Positions 36,379 to 46,457 of a stretch of DNA of 64,000 nt are shown piece after piece. How positions within the stretch are numbered: the first letter of the stretch is position 1; each line of letters begins with the position of its first letter. The stretch spans positions 124,001 to 188,000 of the forward strand of contig NZ_JAXHLU010000001.1 of assembly GCF_034521915.1 (NCBI RefSeq). The letters run 5' to 3'. A program made the translations under genes and the position numbers. Source of the DNA: Fodinibius sp034521915 (GTDB lineage: Bacteria; Bacteroidota; Rhodothermia; Balneolales; Balneolaceae). Under the pieces are notes generated by a model. It did not search any database and was not told the DNA's origin. It saw only the letters and a program-made list of their open reading frames with translations.

Positions 36379-36939
36379 ATGAGATTTATAAAAAAATTAC
36401 CTTTTCTGCTGGTTGCATTACTCTTTTCTTCAGTACTTATTATTCAGGGCTGTAGCGATGAGAATAACCGCCCAACCGGACCGGACTTTAGTAATGTACC
36501 CGAACCCTATAACATGTCAAATGCAGATACCACGTATACCAAAGAGGGTGGGGTCGAAATTTATGTCATCGAAGAGGGAGTGTGCCCAAGCGGTGAAGAG
36601 GAGTTTTGCACCGTTACTCCTCGTGATCAAATCAGTTTAAAGTATACAGGGCGAATTTTTGATGGTGGAACAGGTGAGGGAGAAATTTTTGAAAGTACTT
36701 ATGTGGACAGCACTCGCTCTTCTGCAATTATCACAAACCTGACTCCGAATTCTACACAACAACAGGCAGCACAAATCGAGGGATTCCGACGTGGCCTGTT
36801 AGGAATGAAGGAAGGAGAAAAAAGAGTTATTATTGTTCCTCCGTCATTAGGATACAGTGATAGCCGACCAGGAGTAAATGGTATGGATCTAAGAGATGAA
36901 ACCCTTCGTTACGACGTAGAACTGACTGGTATTCAATAA
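36379..36939 (+). CDS. FKBP-type peptidyl-prolyl isomerase lipoprotein
   Basis: 186 residues: signal peptide, lipobox (LIIQGC, Cys about 25), then an FKBP domain (about 75-186) with QISLKYTGRIFDGG, a surface insert and GFRRGLLGMKEGEKRVII followed by PPSLGY. It should aid folding of envelope proteins. A Cys pair (VCPSGEEEFC) precedes the domain and may form a disulfide. It is a single gene convergent with alr. Confidence 0.92.
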   Translation: MRFIKKLPFLLVALLFSSVLIIQGCSDENNRPTGPDFSNVPEPYNMSNADTTYTKEGGVEIYVIEEGVCPSGEEEFCTVTPRDQISLKYTGRIFDGGTGEGEIFESTYVDSTRSSAIITNLTPNSTQQQAAQIEGFRRGLLGMKEGEKRVIIVPPSLGYSDSRPGVNGMDLRDETLRYDVELTGIQ

Positions 36940-36951
36940 CAGCTCATATCT

Positions 36952-38016
36952 TTATAAAATATATTCCCTGGGAATCTTGGGATTGATACTCGTTAATATT
37001 TCGTAGGGTATCGTATCAATTTTTGATGCCCAATCCCGCGCATCACTTTCGGCATAAAGCAATTCAACCGAGGTTCCAGGCTTATATTTATCATCACCCA
37101 GAAAAACCATGCTGTAGTTCATGGTTATATTACCTACCAGTGGATATTTCTCCCCGCCTATCCGTACCGTAAGCTCTTCTGATAAACTTCGTTTGAGACC
37201 GTCATCATAACCCACGGGAATGACACCCAAATTTCCGTCTGAAGGAGCCTGCCATGTCGCTCCATAACTAACTGGGCTTTCTTCAATAATAGGCTTTATT
37301 TGAACGAGATTTGACTTCCATTGAAGTATAGGTTTGATTCCTTCAATATTCGTTTTGCCCGGTGCATAACCATAGAGTCCAATACCCAGACGAACCATAT
37401 CAAACTGCTCACTTGAATAAAAAGCAGTAGCACCGGTGTTTGCAACATGGGCTGATAGTTTGCCAGGAAATTGCTCTCGAATTTTTGTGAACAAATGATG
37501 CTGTTCCGTAACAAAATCCGATTCCGGACTATCAGCTGTTGCAAAGTGGCTATAGAGTCCGGTACAAAATAAATTCTGATTTTCCTCCATCAACGATAGA
37601 ACCCGTTCCGACTCTTCAGGGGAAAATCCCAAACGACCCATACCGGTATCAAAATTGAGGTGATACGAAGTTCCATTGGGAAGCCAGTCAAAATGTTCTT
37701 TGGCACTCACCGTGGCCGTTAAATTATGTACCCTGTATTGTGATGCGGTCGTTTTCTGCGGAACTTCAAAAACCAGAATAGGCTTTGTGATATCTTGCTT
37801 TCGCAGCTCAATCCCTTCGTGAATATCATTTACGGCAAAAGCTTCTACCATAGGTTCCAAAGTACTGGCTACCTCTACGGCGCCATGGCCATAGGCATCC
37901 GCTTTTACCACAGACATCACCCGAGTATCTTCATCTAAATATGATCGAAGTGCCTGCAAATTTTTTTTAAGCTTAGCAAGATTAACTTCAACTGTGGCAT
38001 TCGATTTCTGAATCAT
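36952..38016 (-). CDS. alr: Alanine racemase (copy 1)
   Basis: 354 residues. It is a PLP fold-type III racemase making D-alanine for peptidoglycan. The PLP lysine lies in SVVKADAYGHGA (about 38) and the second catalytic Tyr in SPVSYGATW (about 250). The N-terminal barrel includes LNFDTGMGRLGF; the C-terminal beta domain ends GEILTSINPKIPREY-like. A second alr is at 60.2 kb. It starts 13 bases after the broken FAD gene and may be co-transcribed. Confidence 0.95.
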   Translation of the reverse strand: MIQKSNATVEVNLAKLKKNLQALRSYLDEDTRVMSVVKADAYGHGAVEVASTLEPMVEAFAVNDIHEGIELRKQDITKPILVFEVPQKTTASQYRVHNLTATVSAKEHFDWLPNGTSYHLNFDTGMGRLGFSPEESERVLSLMEENQNLFCTGLYSHFATADSPESDFVTEQHHLFTKIREQFPGKLSAHVANTGATAFYSSEQFDMVRLGIGLYGYAPGKTNIEGIKPILQWKSNLVQIKPIIEESPVSYGATWQAPSDGNLGVIPVGYDDGLKRSLSEELTVRIGGEKYPLVGNITMNYSMVFLGDDKYKPGTSVELLYAESDARDWASKIDTIPYEILTSINPKIPREYIL

Positions 38017-38029
38017 AAAAACGGTACTA

Positions 38030-39629
38030 TTAAAAATTGAACCAGGATTTCTTTTTCTCTTTTAAAATTACGTTTGCAGCATTATATCCTGCTGCCCCAA
38101 AAACACCTCCACCCGGATGACACGATGCCGATGATAAATACAAGTTTTCAATGGGCGTTTTATACTCGCTCATCTCGGGAATGGGACGAAACATAAACAT
38201 TTGATCAAAACTCATCTCCACATGCATTACATTTCCGCGCAATAACCCATGCTTTCGTTCAATATCAAGTGGCGACTGTATATACCAATCTATGAGCTTG
38301 TCTTCCATATTCGGCGCATAGCGCGTTACCACATCATATATTTTTTGGGCTTCCCGTTCCCTGATATCATCCCAATGCAAGCCATTCTCCAGTTCATATG
38401 GATGCCACTGTGCCCACGCAAAAAGGGTATGTCCTCCGCTCGGTGCCACATCAGGATCAATTTGTGAAAACGTCATTGCCAACACAGCCGGATCCCCCGG
38501 TGGCTTTTTCTGTAGGTAATCACCAATTGCATCATTCATATACTGAACCGAAGGCGCCAGAAGCTGCATTCCGTTATGGATAAAAGTATCATCAGGACAA
38601 GCCGAATAACGGGGCAGTTCCTCCACCGCACAACGGATGACCATTCCAAAACCATTGCCCACGTTTATATTTTCCACTTTTTCATAGGTAGAACTTGGAA
38701 GATGATCACGCCCTACCAATTTCATCATGGTCGTTTGCACGTGCGCATTTGAGATAATAGTATCAGCCCGGTATTCCTCTCCTTCTGCCAAAACTCCCAG
38801 TGCCTTTCCATCTTCAATAATAATATTTTCAACAGGTGATCCGGTAATAATCTCTCCATCGTGCGCTTCAATAAATCGGGCCATCGCCTGTGTTAACATT
38901 CCGCTGCCGCCGCGCGGATGCTTAGCTCCACTCTGGTGTAACATCGACTGCCAACCGGCAAAATCGCCCGTAGCGGGATGATCAGGCGTTGGGCCCGACT
39001 GTGCCGCAAACCATATTAAAGCCGCCTTCATATGCGGATTTTCGAACGCATCATCAACGACTTTCCCATAACTGCTCAGTATTTTCTGGAGGCCATCAAG
39101 CTGCTTTCCTTTTTCGAACATTCCGCCATCACGTATCTGTCCCTTGGCAACTTCGGTAATAATATTCTTTCCGCTGGGCGGAACCATAAATGCTTTTAAA
39201 ACCCCCTTGTTAATGCGTCCCCAGAATTCCACAAAATTACGATAGTTTTCGACATCTTCGGGAGCCACTTTGGCAATAGAATCCAAGGTGCGTTCCAAAT
39301 CCTTAAAAAAATGAATAACGCCCTTTCCCTCCGGTACCGGGTACGACATAATTGGATCCATTTCAATGTAATCCAACCCATACTTCTCCAGCTCAAGCTC
39401 TTCCAAAATCCCGGTCTGATGAATCATAATATGAACAGAAGAACCCTACATCCATCCGAAAACCCTGCGGGTATTTATCTGACTTGAACATCGTCTCGGT
39501 ACTCACCGCCCCTCCCAGTTGATCTTGACGTTCAATCACTGTAACAGAATAGCCTTCTTTGGCCAAATAGCAACCGGTAACCAAGCCGTTATGACCTGAA
39601 CCTATAATTATAACATCTTGTTTAGACAT
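38030..39629 (-). pseudogene. NAD(P)/FAD-dependent desaturase-like oxidoreductase, frameshifted
   Basis: The first 70 residues carry the FAD-binding GxGxxG (IIGSGHNGLVTGCYLAKEG) and LGGAVST, then run off frame. The remaining about 460 residues are in the next frame (HIMIHQTGILEELELEKYG, AWAQWHPYELENGL, and a C-terminal FAD segment CHPGGGVFGAAGYNAANVI). Deleting one base of the C-run at 39444-39446 (G-run on the coding strand) restores one protein of about 530 residues. It is close to PYROXD2/phytoene-desaturase-type enzymes; the substrate is unknown. One clean indel in a homopolymer could be an assembly error. Confidence 0.87.
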
Positions 39630-39736
39630 TGTTTATAACACTCACTTTTGATAACATACTTCAAAATTTAACGTACAAGGTTTTTAACAATTCATCACCG
39701 CAATTAATTCTGAAACAACATACTTGGTTTAATTTT

Positions 39737-41527
39737 ATGAACTTCTTCAAAACACTTATTGCCGCTACGCTGGGTACCCTTATCGCACTGCTGCTTATTT
39801 TCTTTGTTGGCATTATCACTATTTCAACAAGTTCGCAGGAACCGGAACCATACATCCAGAGTAATTCCGTGCTAAAAATTTCTCTTCGCGGGACGTTACC
39901 CAGCCAGGATTCACAAAACCCACTGGATGAACTCTTGAACCAGTCAAACAATGATAAGGTCTCCCTGGAAACATTGAAAGAAAATTTGTCCAAAGCTCAA
40001 GTTCATGATAATATCGAAGGCATTTGGCTTGAGATTGATTTTATGAGCGAAAGCTGGGCAAATCTTCAAGAGGCGCACCGGCTTATAAGTGCTTTTCGCG
40101 ACAGCTCTGACAAGTTCATCTATGCCAGTACCAACGATCTCGGTTATAACGAAAAAGGGTATTACTTGGCAACAGCGGCCGACTCTGTTTTTGCTCCGCC
40201 GGAAACATTTTTCGAATTTGATGGATTTTTCAGCCAAGTTACATTCTTCGATGGGATGTTTGAAAAACTGGGGATAGATGCAGAAGTCATTCGCCACGGT
40301 AAATACAAGGGCGCCGTTGAACCTTTTTACAGAAAAGATCTATCCGATGAAAACGAATATCAGCTAACCCAAATCTTAAATCAAACAAGCAGTACCTTTC
40401 TGGATGCGGTTAGCAATAAGACCGGCCATTCTATCAAAGAGCTGAATCAACTGTTAAATGGTCAGCCTAACTTGACTACCCAGTTCGGTTTTGAAAATCA
40501 GCTGATAGACTCTCTGGTCTATACCGATGAATTAGTTGCACATATGAAAACAAGAATAGGCCTCGACGAAAGTGCTTCTATCAAAACGGTAGACTTTAAT
40601 CGCTATTCAAAAGTTACCCCATCCTCAGCCGGGCTTTCTACTCCATCAACTTCAGATAAAATTGCAGTAGTATATGCCGATGGACCTATTATGCCGGATG
40701 TGGGTTCCAACTCCCCATTCAACAATCAGCCTCAGATTACTGTTGATTTTATTGAGGAGCAGCTCGAAGAAATTCGAGAGGATGACAATATTAAAGCATT
40801 AGTATTGCGTATCAACAGCCCGGGCGGTTCCGGCAGTACTTCTGATGCAATCTGGCGCATGATGCAAGAAACCAAGAAAGATATACCAGTCATTGTTTCG
40901 ATGGGCGGCGTTGCTGCTTCAGGCGGATATTATATAGCCATGGCCGGCGATTCTATTGTTGCAGAACCAACAACTATTACAGGATCCATCGGCGTTTTTG
41001 GCACCAAGTTTAATACCAAGCAATTAATGAATGACAAGCTGGGTATTACCTTTGATGAGGTAAAGACACACGAACACGCTGATTGGCTGCTTCCAACCCG
41101 GGAATTCACCTCATCTGAGGAGAAAGCATTTCAACAGTATATCGACAATTTCTACCAAACTTTTATCACCAAAGCGGCTAAAGGACGAAATATGGAAGTT
41201 GATCAGATGGACGAACTTGCCCAGGGGCGCGTCTGGGTTGGGGCTGATGCCCATGAAAATGGTCTGGTAGATGAGTTGGGCGGCCTCGAAAAAGCACTGA
41301 GCATAGCAGCAGAAAAAGCCGAATTAAGTGATTATAAAATTGCCAAATTCCCCAAACCGAAATCAATCTATGAATTGTTTATGGGTTCTGCAGCTACTCA
41401 AGCCAAAGCCCTGTTACCCAGCAGCTGGTTCTTATCTAACGAAATACAAACTGTGGAACAGCAGTTTTCTGTTCTCAAACGTCGCGATGCATTAACATTA
41501 TTCCCATACGAAATCAGCATTCAATAA
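39737..41527 (+). CDS. sppA: Signal peptide peptidase SppA (long type)
   Basis: From ATG 39737 it has 596 residues, like E. coli SppA (about 618), with one N-terminal membrane helix (LIAATLGTLIALLLIFFVGI). An upstream in-frame start at 39629 would add 36 residues before the anchor and is less likely. There are two tandem ClpP-like domains: the first holds the catalytic Lys region (RHGKYKGAVEPF, about 208), the second the Ser nucleophile (MGGVAASGGYYIA, about 400). It degrades leftover signal peptides in the membrane. The MBL gene follows 9 bases on. Confidence 0.95.
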   Translation: MNFFKTLIAATLGTLIALLLIFFVGIITISTSSQEPEPYIQSNSVLKISLRGTLPSQDSQNPLDELLNQSNNDKVSLETLKENLSKAQVHDNIEGIWLEIDFMSESWANLQEAHRLISAFRDSSDKFIYASTNDLGYNEKGYYLATAADSVFAPPETFFEFDGFFSQVTFFDGMFEKLGIDAEVIRHGKYKGAVEPFYRKDLSDENEYQLTQILNQTSSTFLDAVSNKTGHSIKELNQLLNGQPNLTTQFGFENQLIDSLVYTDELVAHMKTRIGLDESASIKTVDFNRYSKVTPSSAGLSTPSTSDKIAVVYADGPIMPDVGSNSPFNNQPQITVDFIEEQLEEIREDDNIKALVLRINSPGGSGSTSDAIWRMMQETKKDIPVIVSMGGVAASGGYYIAMAGDSIVAEPTTITGSIGVFGTKFNTKQLMNDKLGITFDEVKTHEHADWLLPTREFTSSEEKAFQQYIDNFYQTFITKAAKGRNMEVDQMDELAQGRVWVGADAHENGLVDELGGLEKALSIAAEKAELSDYKIAKFPKPKSIYELFMGSAATQAKALLPSSWFLSNEIQTVEQQFSVLKRRDALTLFPYEISIQ

Positions 41528-41536
41528 ATAACCGAT

Positions 41537-42388
41537 ATGAATATAGGTTCTTTTACGGTAGAAGTGTTAAGCGAAGGGCACTTCGAGCTTTTTGAAGATG
41601 GACACATCAACCGATCTAAAAGAACTGCACACTCGGGCTCAACCCCCAAATATCCCAGCGATAGCAATGCTGTTATGGTTGGGATCAATCCCGTTTTAGT
41701 ACAATCGGGAGGCCAAAATATATTACTCGATACCGGTCTTGGCTGGGGATTAGATGCAGGCAGCCAATATACAGATGTTTCCAACGTATGCACCAACCTG
41801 CGTATCTTTGGGCTAACCCCCAAAGATATCACCCACGTGATTCTAACTCATTTGCATTACGATCACGCCGCCGGCTCCTCCTTTACAGATGCAGAAGCCA
41901 AAACGCAGCCTACTTTCCCAAATGCCACATACTATGTCCACCAGCAGGAATGGGACTTCGCACTTGAACAGAGTAAAGGACAGCAACTATCGTACTGCGA
42001 ACGGTATCGCCTGGACGATTTTTACCGATTGGTCAGTGATGAGCGAGTTACCTTTTTATCCGGTAATAAAACAGAGATTATGAACGGTATTACAGTCGTT
42101 AAAACAGGAGGACATACGCCCGGACATCAAATTGTGATCCTTGAAAGCGATGGAGAGAAGGCCTACTATATGGGAGATTTATTACCGACCGAATATCAGC
42201 TTAATGAGTACGCCATGGAAAGAGCAGATATCTATCCTCTCGAAGCCAAGAAAAAGAAAGTCCGGCTTCTGCAAAAAGCCTGTGACGAAAAAGCCTTATT
42301 ACTTTTCTATCACTCTGGAAATGGACAAGCAGGTCATCTATTTAAAGATGACGACAAAAAATATGTTTTAGCTAAACAGCTACCCTAA
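41537..42388 (+). CDS. MBL-fold metallo-hydrolase
   Basis: 283 residues of the metallo-beta-lactamase fold. Metal ligands: HLHYDHAAGSS (HxHxDH, about 102-110), a later GGHTPGHQIV, and YMGDLLPTEYQ with the bridging Asp; a final His is in FYHSGNGQAG. It resembles lactonase or glyoxalase-II-like hydrolases (quorum-quenching AiiA type among others); the substrate cannot be fixed. Probably in an operon with sppA. Confidence 0.9.
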   Translation: MNIGSFTVEVLSEGHFELFEDGHINRSKRTAHSGSTPKYPSDSNAVMVGINPVLVQSGGQNILLDTGLGWGLDAGSQYTDVSNVCTNLRIFGLTPKDITHVILTHLHYDHAAGSSFTDAEAKTQPTFPNATYYVHQQEWDFALEQSKGQQLSYCERYRLDDFYRLVSDERVTFLSGNKTEIMNGITVVKTGGHTPGHQIVILESDGEKAYYMGDLLPTEYQLNEYAMERADIYPLEAKKKKVRLLQKACDEKALLLFYHSGNGQAGHLFKDDDKKYVLAKQLP

Positions 42389-42397
42389 CAAGGTTGA

Positions 42398-43873
42398 CTA
42401 TTTATTCATGGAGAGCAAGAACTCTTCATTATCTTTGGTCCCCTTCATCTTATCGAGGACAAATTCCATCGCTTCAAAACTATTCATGCGATTTAGATAA
42501 CGTCGTAAGAGTACCACTTTTTCATGCTCTGATTCCGGGACAATAAGCTCTTCGCGTCGCGTTCCGCTTTTAAAGATATCCATCGCCGGATAAATTCTGC
42601 GCTCAGAAAGATTACGGTCAAGCACAATTTCCATGTTACCGGTCCCTTTGAACTCCTCGAAAATAAGATCATCCATACGAGAACCGGTCTGAACCAGCGC
42701 TGTAGCAAGAATAGAAAGACTGCCGCCATTCTCAATATTACGGGCTGAGCTAAAAAGCTGACGGGGCGCTTTTAGCGCTTCTGAATCTATACCGCCCGAC
42801 ATTGTTCGTCCGGACGACGGCTGACAAATATTATATGCACGCGCCAATCGAGTAATAGAATCCAACAATACTAATACATCGTGCCCACTTTCTACAAGAC
42901 GTTTACTTTTCTCAAAAACAATCTCAGAAAGGCCAATATGATTTTCCGGTTTTTCATCAAACGTAGACGCTACTACCTCTGCATTTTCAACATTGCGTTC
43001 CATTTCGGTTACTTCCTCAGGACGCTCGTCAATAAGCAGAATAATGATCTTCGTCTCGGGATTATTCTCATTGACAGCATTTGCGATATTACGCAGAATG
43101 GTCGTTTTACCTGTTTTAGGTTGTGCAACGATAAGGCCACGCTGTCCCTTTCCTATCGGCGTAAACAGATCCAGAGCACGGGTAGTATATTCTGTTGGTT
43201 TATGCTCCAGTTTAAGTCGGTCTTCGGGATAAATAGGCATAAGATCTACAAAATCCTCACGGTTATCCATGTCATGAGGAATTTTACCATTCACCCCATC
43301 TACGCGCAGAAGAGCAAAATACCGTTCTCCGACTTTAGGCGGACGGATAATTCCAATCACGCAATCACCCTGTTTAAGTCGAAAACGCTTTATCTGAGAA
43401 GGTGATACATAAATATCATCGGGACTGGCCTTGTAATTATAATTCACCGACCGCAAAAAACCGTATCCATCAGGCAGAATTTCCAGCGTTCCCTCCTGTA
43501 TCAGATATGGACCTAATTCGGGCTGAATTTCAGCCAGCCGTTCATCAAGCGTGGGGGCATCCGATTCAGGCAGAATTTCATGTACACTTTTTTTCTTCTT
43601 TTTCGTGCTTCGATTATTGTCGGAACGTCCGGAGTTACTACGACTGCCATTATTATTGGACTGATGGTCACTACCATCTTCATCCAACTCTCCTCGAGCT
43701 CTTGCTTTGTCACGAACTGATTGTGTAATACGATTAATCAGTTCTTGCTTGCGCAAGTCTGATACCGAACTTAATCCCTGTTCACGGGCTAAATAACGAA
43801 GTTCCTTAACTGTTTTTTCCTGAAGAGTATCTATTTCTTCAAGAGAAACTCCATCGGTTTGGTAATCCGACAT
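42398..43873 (-). CDS. rho: Transcription termination factor Rho
   Basis: 491 residues. An N-terminal helix-turn-helix (KELRYLAREQGLSSVSDLRKQELI) precedes a disordered Asn/Ser/Lys-rich insert (about 65-100). The RNA-binding cold-shock-like domain (EGTLEILPDGYGFLRS) and the ATPase come next: Walker A QPKTGKTTILRN, LLIDERPEEVTEM and the R-loop TGSRMDDLIFEEF. Rho stops untranslated transcripts. Such inserts are common in Bacteroidota Rho. It is convergent with the MBL gene (9 bases). Confidence 0.97.
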   Translation of the reverse strand: MSDYQTDGVSLEEIDTLQEKTVKELRYLAREQGLSSVSDLRKQELINRITQSVRDKARARGELDEDGSDHQSNNNGSRSNSGRSDNNRSTKKKKKSVHEILPESDAPTLDERLAEIQPELGPYLIQEGTLEILPDGYGFLRSVNYNYKASPDDIYVSPSQIKRFRLKQGDCVIGIIRPPKVGERYFALLRVDGVNGKIPHDMDNREDFVDLMPIYPEDRLKLEHKPTEYTTRALDLFTPIGKGQRGLIVAQPKTGKTTILRNIANAVNENNPETKIIILLIDERPEEVTEMERNVENAEVVASTFDEKPENHIGLSEIVFEKSKRLVESGHDVLVLLDSITRLARAYNICQPSSGRTMSGGIDSEALKAPRQLFSSARNIENGGSLSILATALVQTGSRMDDLIFEEFKGTGNMEIVLDRNLSERRIYPAMDIFKSGTRREELIVPESEHEKVVLLRRYLNRMNSFEAMEFVLDKMKGTKDNEEFLLSMNK

Positions 43874-44003
43874 AATCTTCTTCTATCTATTTTTAAATAT
43901 GAAAATGGGTTACGATGAATAAAATGATCCTATAATCTTTTGTCAGAAGCTATAGAGAATAGATCTACGCTGTAATAAGGGAGCAAATTCAGGTAGATAT
44001 GAG

Positions 44004-45287
44004 TTATTGGTTTAAAACAAAAGTTGAAACCCAGTCCCGAACTGTTTCATAAAAGTAAAAACTTCCTGAAAAAATTACTAATTCTGAATCAAAATCGTCT
44101 TGCATTATTTTTTTTCGATCTTCATCAGAAGCAGGAAAGGGATTTGCCTTGGGCAACCATTCTTTAATATCGTCAAAAGTTGCTGCCCGTTCAAGGCCTA
44201 GGGAATAATAATAGATATTTTTGAATTCTAAAAATTCTGTCATCACTTCCTCCCGAATTTTATCTTGCATCAACGAGAGCACCAACGTTGCATTCTCAAC
44301 ATTGCCCACAGTTTTTACTGATTCTTTTAAAACCTTTACGGCCTCCAGGTTATGCCCGCCGTCGAAGTACCAATGCTCACCATCAACAAGTCGCTCAAAC
44401 CTCCCAAAACCGGTATTAACACGCTTAAGACCACTTATAAAGTTCTCTTCTGTTATACTCCCATACTTATCCCCAAGTACAGAACAAACTTGCCAAACAA
44501 TTGCCACATTCTTTGCCTGTATCGGCGAAGTTAAATTACTGGAAATATTAATCATCCTGTCATCAACCGTTAACTGGTAATGCCCAGTTTTTATGTATTT
44601 CGGATTTAAATTATCAATTGTATAAAAAGGACAGGCTTTCTGTTCGGCAATTTTAACAATTTCGTTTTGGGCTTGCATGGGTAAATCCCCTATCACTACC
44701 GGACGACCTTCTTTTAAAATACCTGCCTTTTCCCGTGCGATTTCGGTAATACTATCCCCGAGAATATCGGTATGATCCAGCGAAATACTGGTTATTACAC
44801 TTATTTTCGGGTCGATGATATTGGTAGCATCTAACCGACCACCAAGGCCTACCTCAATGCAGGCGATATCCACATTCGATCGCGCAAACCACCAAAAGGC
44901 AATGGCCGTACTTATCTCAAAATAGGTCAACGTATACGCTTCAACATCATCTATATACGTATTAAAAAACTCCAGAAGTTCATCGTTCGAAATAACATCA
45001 CCATTGATACGAAAACGCTCATTAAACGCAATGATGTGCGGAGAGGTGTACACTCCGGTCTTATAACCTGCCTTTTGAAATACAGAAGCCAATATATTGC
45101 ATGTGCTTCCCTTTCCATTTGTACCCCCGATATGAATTGAGTCAAATTCTTCATGCGGGTTACCAATAGCATCGCAAAAATTACGAAAACGGGATAAATC
45201 AAAGTTTGCTGCAGAAGCCCCCCTGGATTGAAATTTAGGGATGCTATCGAGATACTCTCGAACGGATTGTAGAGAGGTAAAACGCAT
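44004..45287 (-). CDS. folC: Folylpolyglutamate / dihydrofolate synthase
   Basis: 427 residues, a Mur-ligase-type ATP enzyme. The P-loop is HIGGTNGKGSTCNILASVF (about 51-69), followed by GVYTSPHI, FEISTAIAFWWF, ACIEVGLGGRLDATNI and ISLDHTDILG; the C-terminus carries WYFDGGHN and VIFSGSFYFYE. It adds glutamates to folates and may also make dihydrofolate, supporting the glyA pathway. It is divergent from pyrD (84 bases apart), so the two share a promoter region. Confidence 0.95.
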   Translation of the reverse strand: MRFTSLQSVREYLDSIPKFQSRGASAANFDLSRFRNFCDAIGNPHEEFDSIHIGGTNGKGSTCNILASVFQKAGYKTGVYTSPHIIAFNERFRINGDVISNDELLEFFNTYIDDVEAYTLTYFEISTAIAFWWFARSNVDIACIEVGLGGRLDATNIIDPKISVITSISLDHTDILGDSITEIAREKAGILKEGRPVVIGDLPMQAQNEIVKIAEQKACPFYTIDNLNPKYIKTGHYQLTVDDRMINISSNLTSPIQAKNVAIVWQVCSVLGDKYGSITEENFISGLKRVNTGFGRFERLVDGEHWYFDGGHNLEAVKVLKESVKTVGNVENATLVLSLMQDKIREEVMTEFLEFKNIYYYSLGLERAATFDDIKEWLPKANPFPASDEDRKKIMQDDFDSELVIFSGSFYFYETVRDWVSTFVLNQ

Positions 45288-45371
45288 TGAAGCTGAATTT
45301 AATCGTTTTAATTTCGTTCTTAGAAAAAAGCTCTTTACTTTGCGATAGCAAAATATCGCTCGTCATATATT

Positions 45372-46457
45372 ATGATTTATAATTCGTTGGTTAAATCACT
45401 TTTATTTAAGCTTGACGCCGAGCAAGCCCATTCTACCATCCATCGCTTTGCTGAGACTGCCTCAAATAGTAGTATCTTAAAAACTTTGGCAAAGAGTTTA
45501 TACAATTATCAATCTGCGAAATTAAGTCAACAAATATGGGGATTAACATTTAGAAATCCTATTGGACTTGCCGCAGGTTTCGACAAAAATGGAGAAATTC
45601 CCGAAATAATGGAGGCACTGGGATTCGGCTTCGTAGAAGTGGGCAGCATTACCGCCAATCCCAATACCGGAAATCCCAGACCCCGTGCCTTTCGCTTGCC
45701 CAAAGATCGGGCAATTATCAACAGAATGGGATTAAATAATGACGGAGCCCAAACTATTGTTAAGCGATTGAAAAATAAAGAACTATCCATTCCATTGGGG
45801 ATTAATATTGCCAAAACCCATGATCCCAAAATCATGGGGGATGCGGCAATTCAGGACTATGTGCAGAGCTTTAAAGAAGCCAAGAAAGTAGCCGACTATA
45901 TTACGGTTAACATATCATGTCCCAATACCGCAAAGGGGAAAACATTTGAAGATCCCTCGGCTTTGGATGAACTGCTATCAGCCCTAAAAATACGTGATGA
46001 TGCTCGTGTAGTGCCTACAACCGTGAAATTCTCTTCCGATCTCACCAAAGATCAATTGCTGCAGCTGTTAGAAATATGTGAAAATCACCGCATCCACGGA
46101 TATGTGGCATGCAACACTTCCGCATCCCGTGATGGACTACAAACAAGTGAAGCTGAACTCAATAATATTGGTCGGGGCGGACTAAGTGGCCGACCAATTG
46201 CTAATAAAAGCATTCAAATTGTTGAATGGATAAGCGAGGCAACCAAAGGGCAAAAACCAATTATTGGCGTAGGCGGTATTGATAATTTTAGTACAGCCCT
46301 CAAAATGTTGTTAGCAGGAGCAGATTTACTCCAAATGTATACCGGACTAATTTATGAAGGTCCCGGACTTATAAAATCGATCAACCGTCAGCTGTTAGGC
46401 GAATTAGAAGAACTGAATATCAAATCTATCCATCAGCTGGTAAAAGCATTCGATTAA
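45372..46457 (+). CDS. pyrD: Dihydroorotate dehydrogenase (quinone-type)
   Basis: 361 residues, class 2: an N-terminal helical membrane-association part (KSLLFKLDAEQAHSTIHRFAE), then the FMN barrel with NPIGLAAGFDKNGE, GSITANPNTGNPRPR, NISCPNTAKGKTFED (Ser of the active site) and IGVGGIDNF. It makes orotate in pyrimidine synthesis, passing electrons to quinone. Its last 4 bases overlap the end of the convergent TPR lipoprotein. A TACTTTG element 40 bases upstream might be the -7 box of a Bacteroidota promoter. Confidence 0.96.
   Translation: MIYNSLVKSLLFKLDAEQAHSTIHRFAETASNSSILKTLAKSLYNYQSAKLSQQIWGLTFRNPIGLAAGFDKNGEIPEIMEALGFGFVEVGSITANPNTGNPRPRAFRLPKDRAIINRMGLNNDGAQTIVKRLKNKELSIPLGINIAKTHDPKIMGDAAIQDYVQSFKEAKKVADYITVNISCPNTAKGKTFEDPSALDELLSALKIRDDARVVPTTVKFSSDLTKDQLLQLLEICENHRIHGYVACNTSASRDGLQTSEAELNNIGRGGLSGRPIANKSIQIVEWISEATKGQKPIIGVGGIDNFSTALKMLLAGADLLQMYTGLIYEGPGLIKSINRQLLGELEELNIKSIHQLVKAFD

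Noticed and set aside
39393..39629. Separate small gene upstream of the desaturase-like gene
   Set aside because: Its 78 residues are the FAD-binding start of the same protein, followed by out-of-frame residues after a one-base shift.
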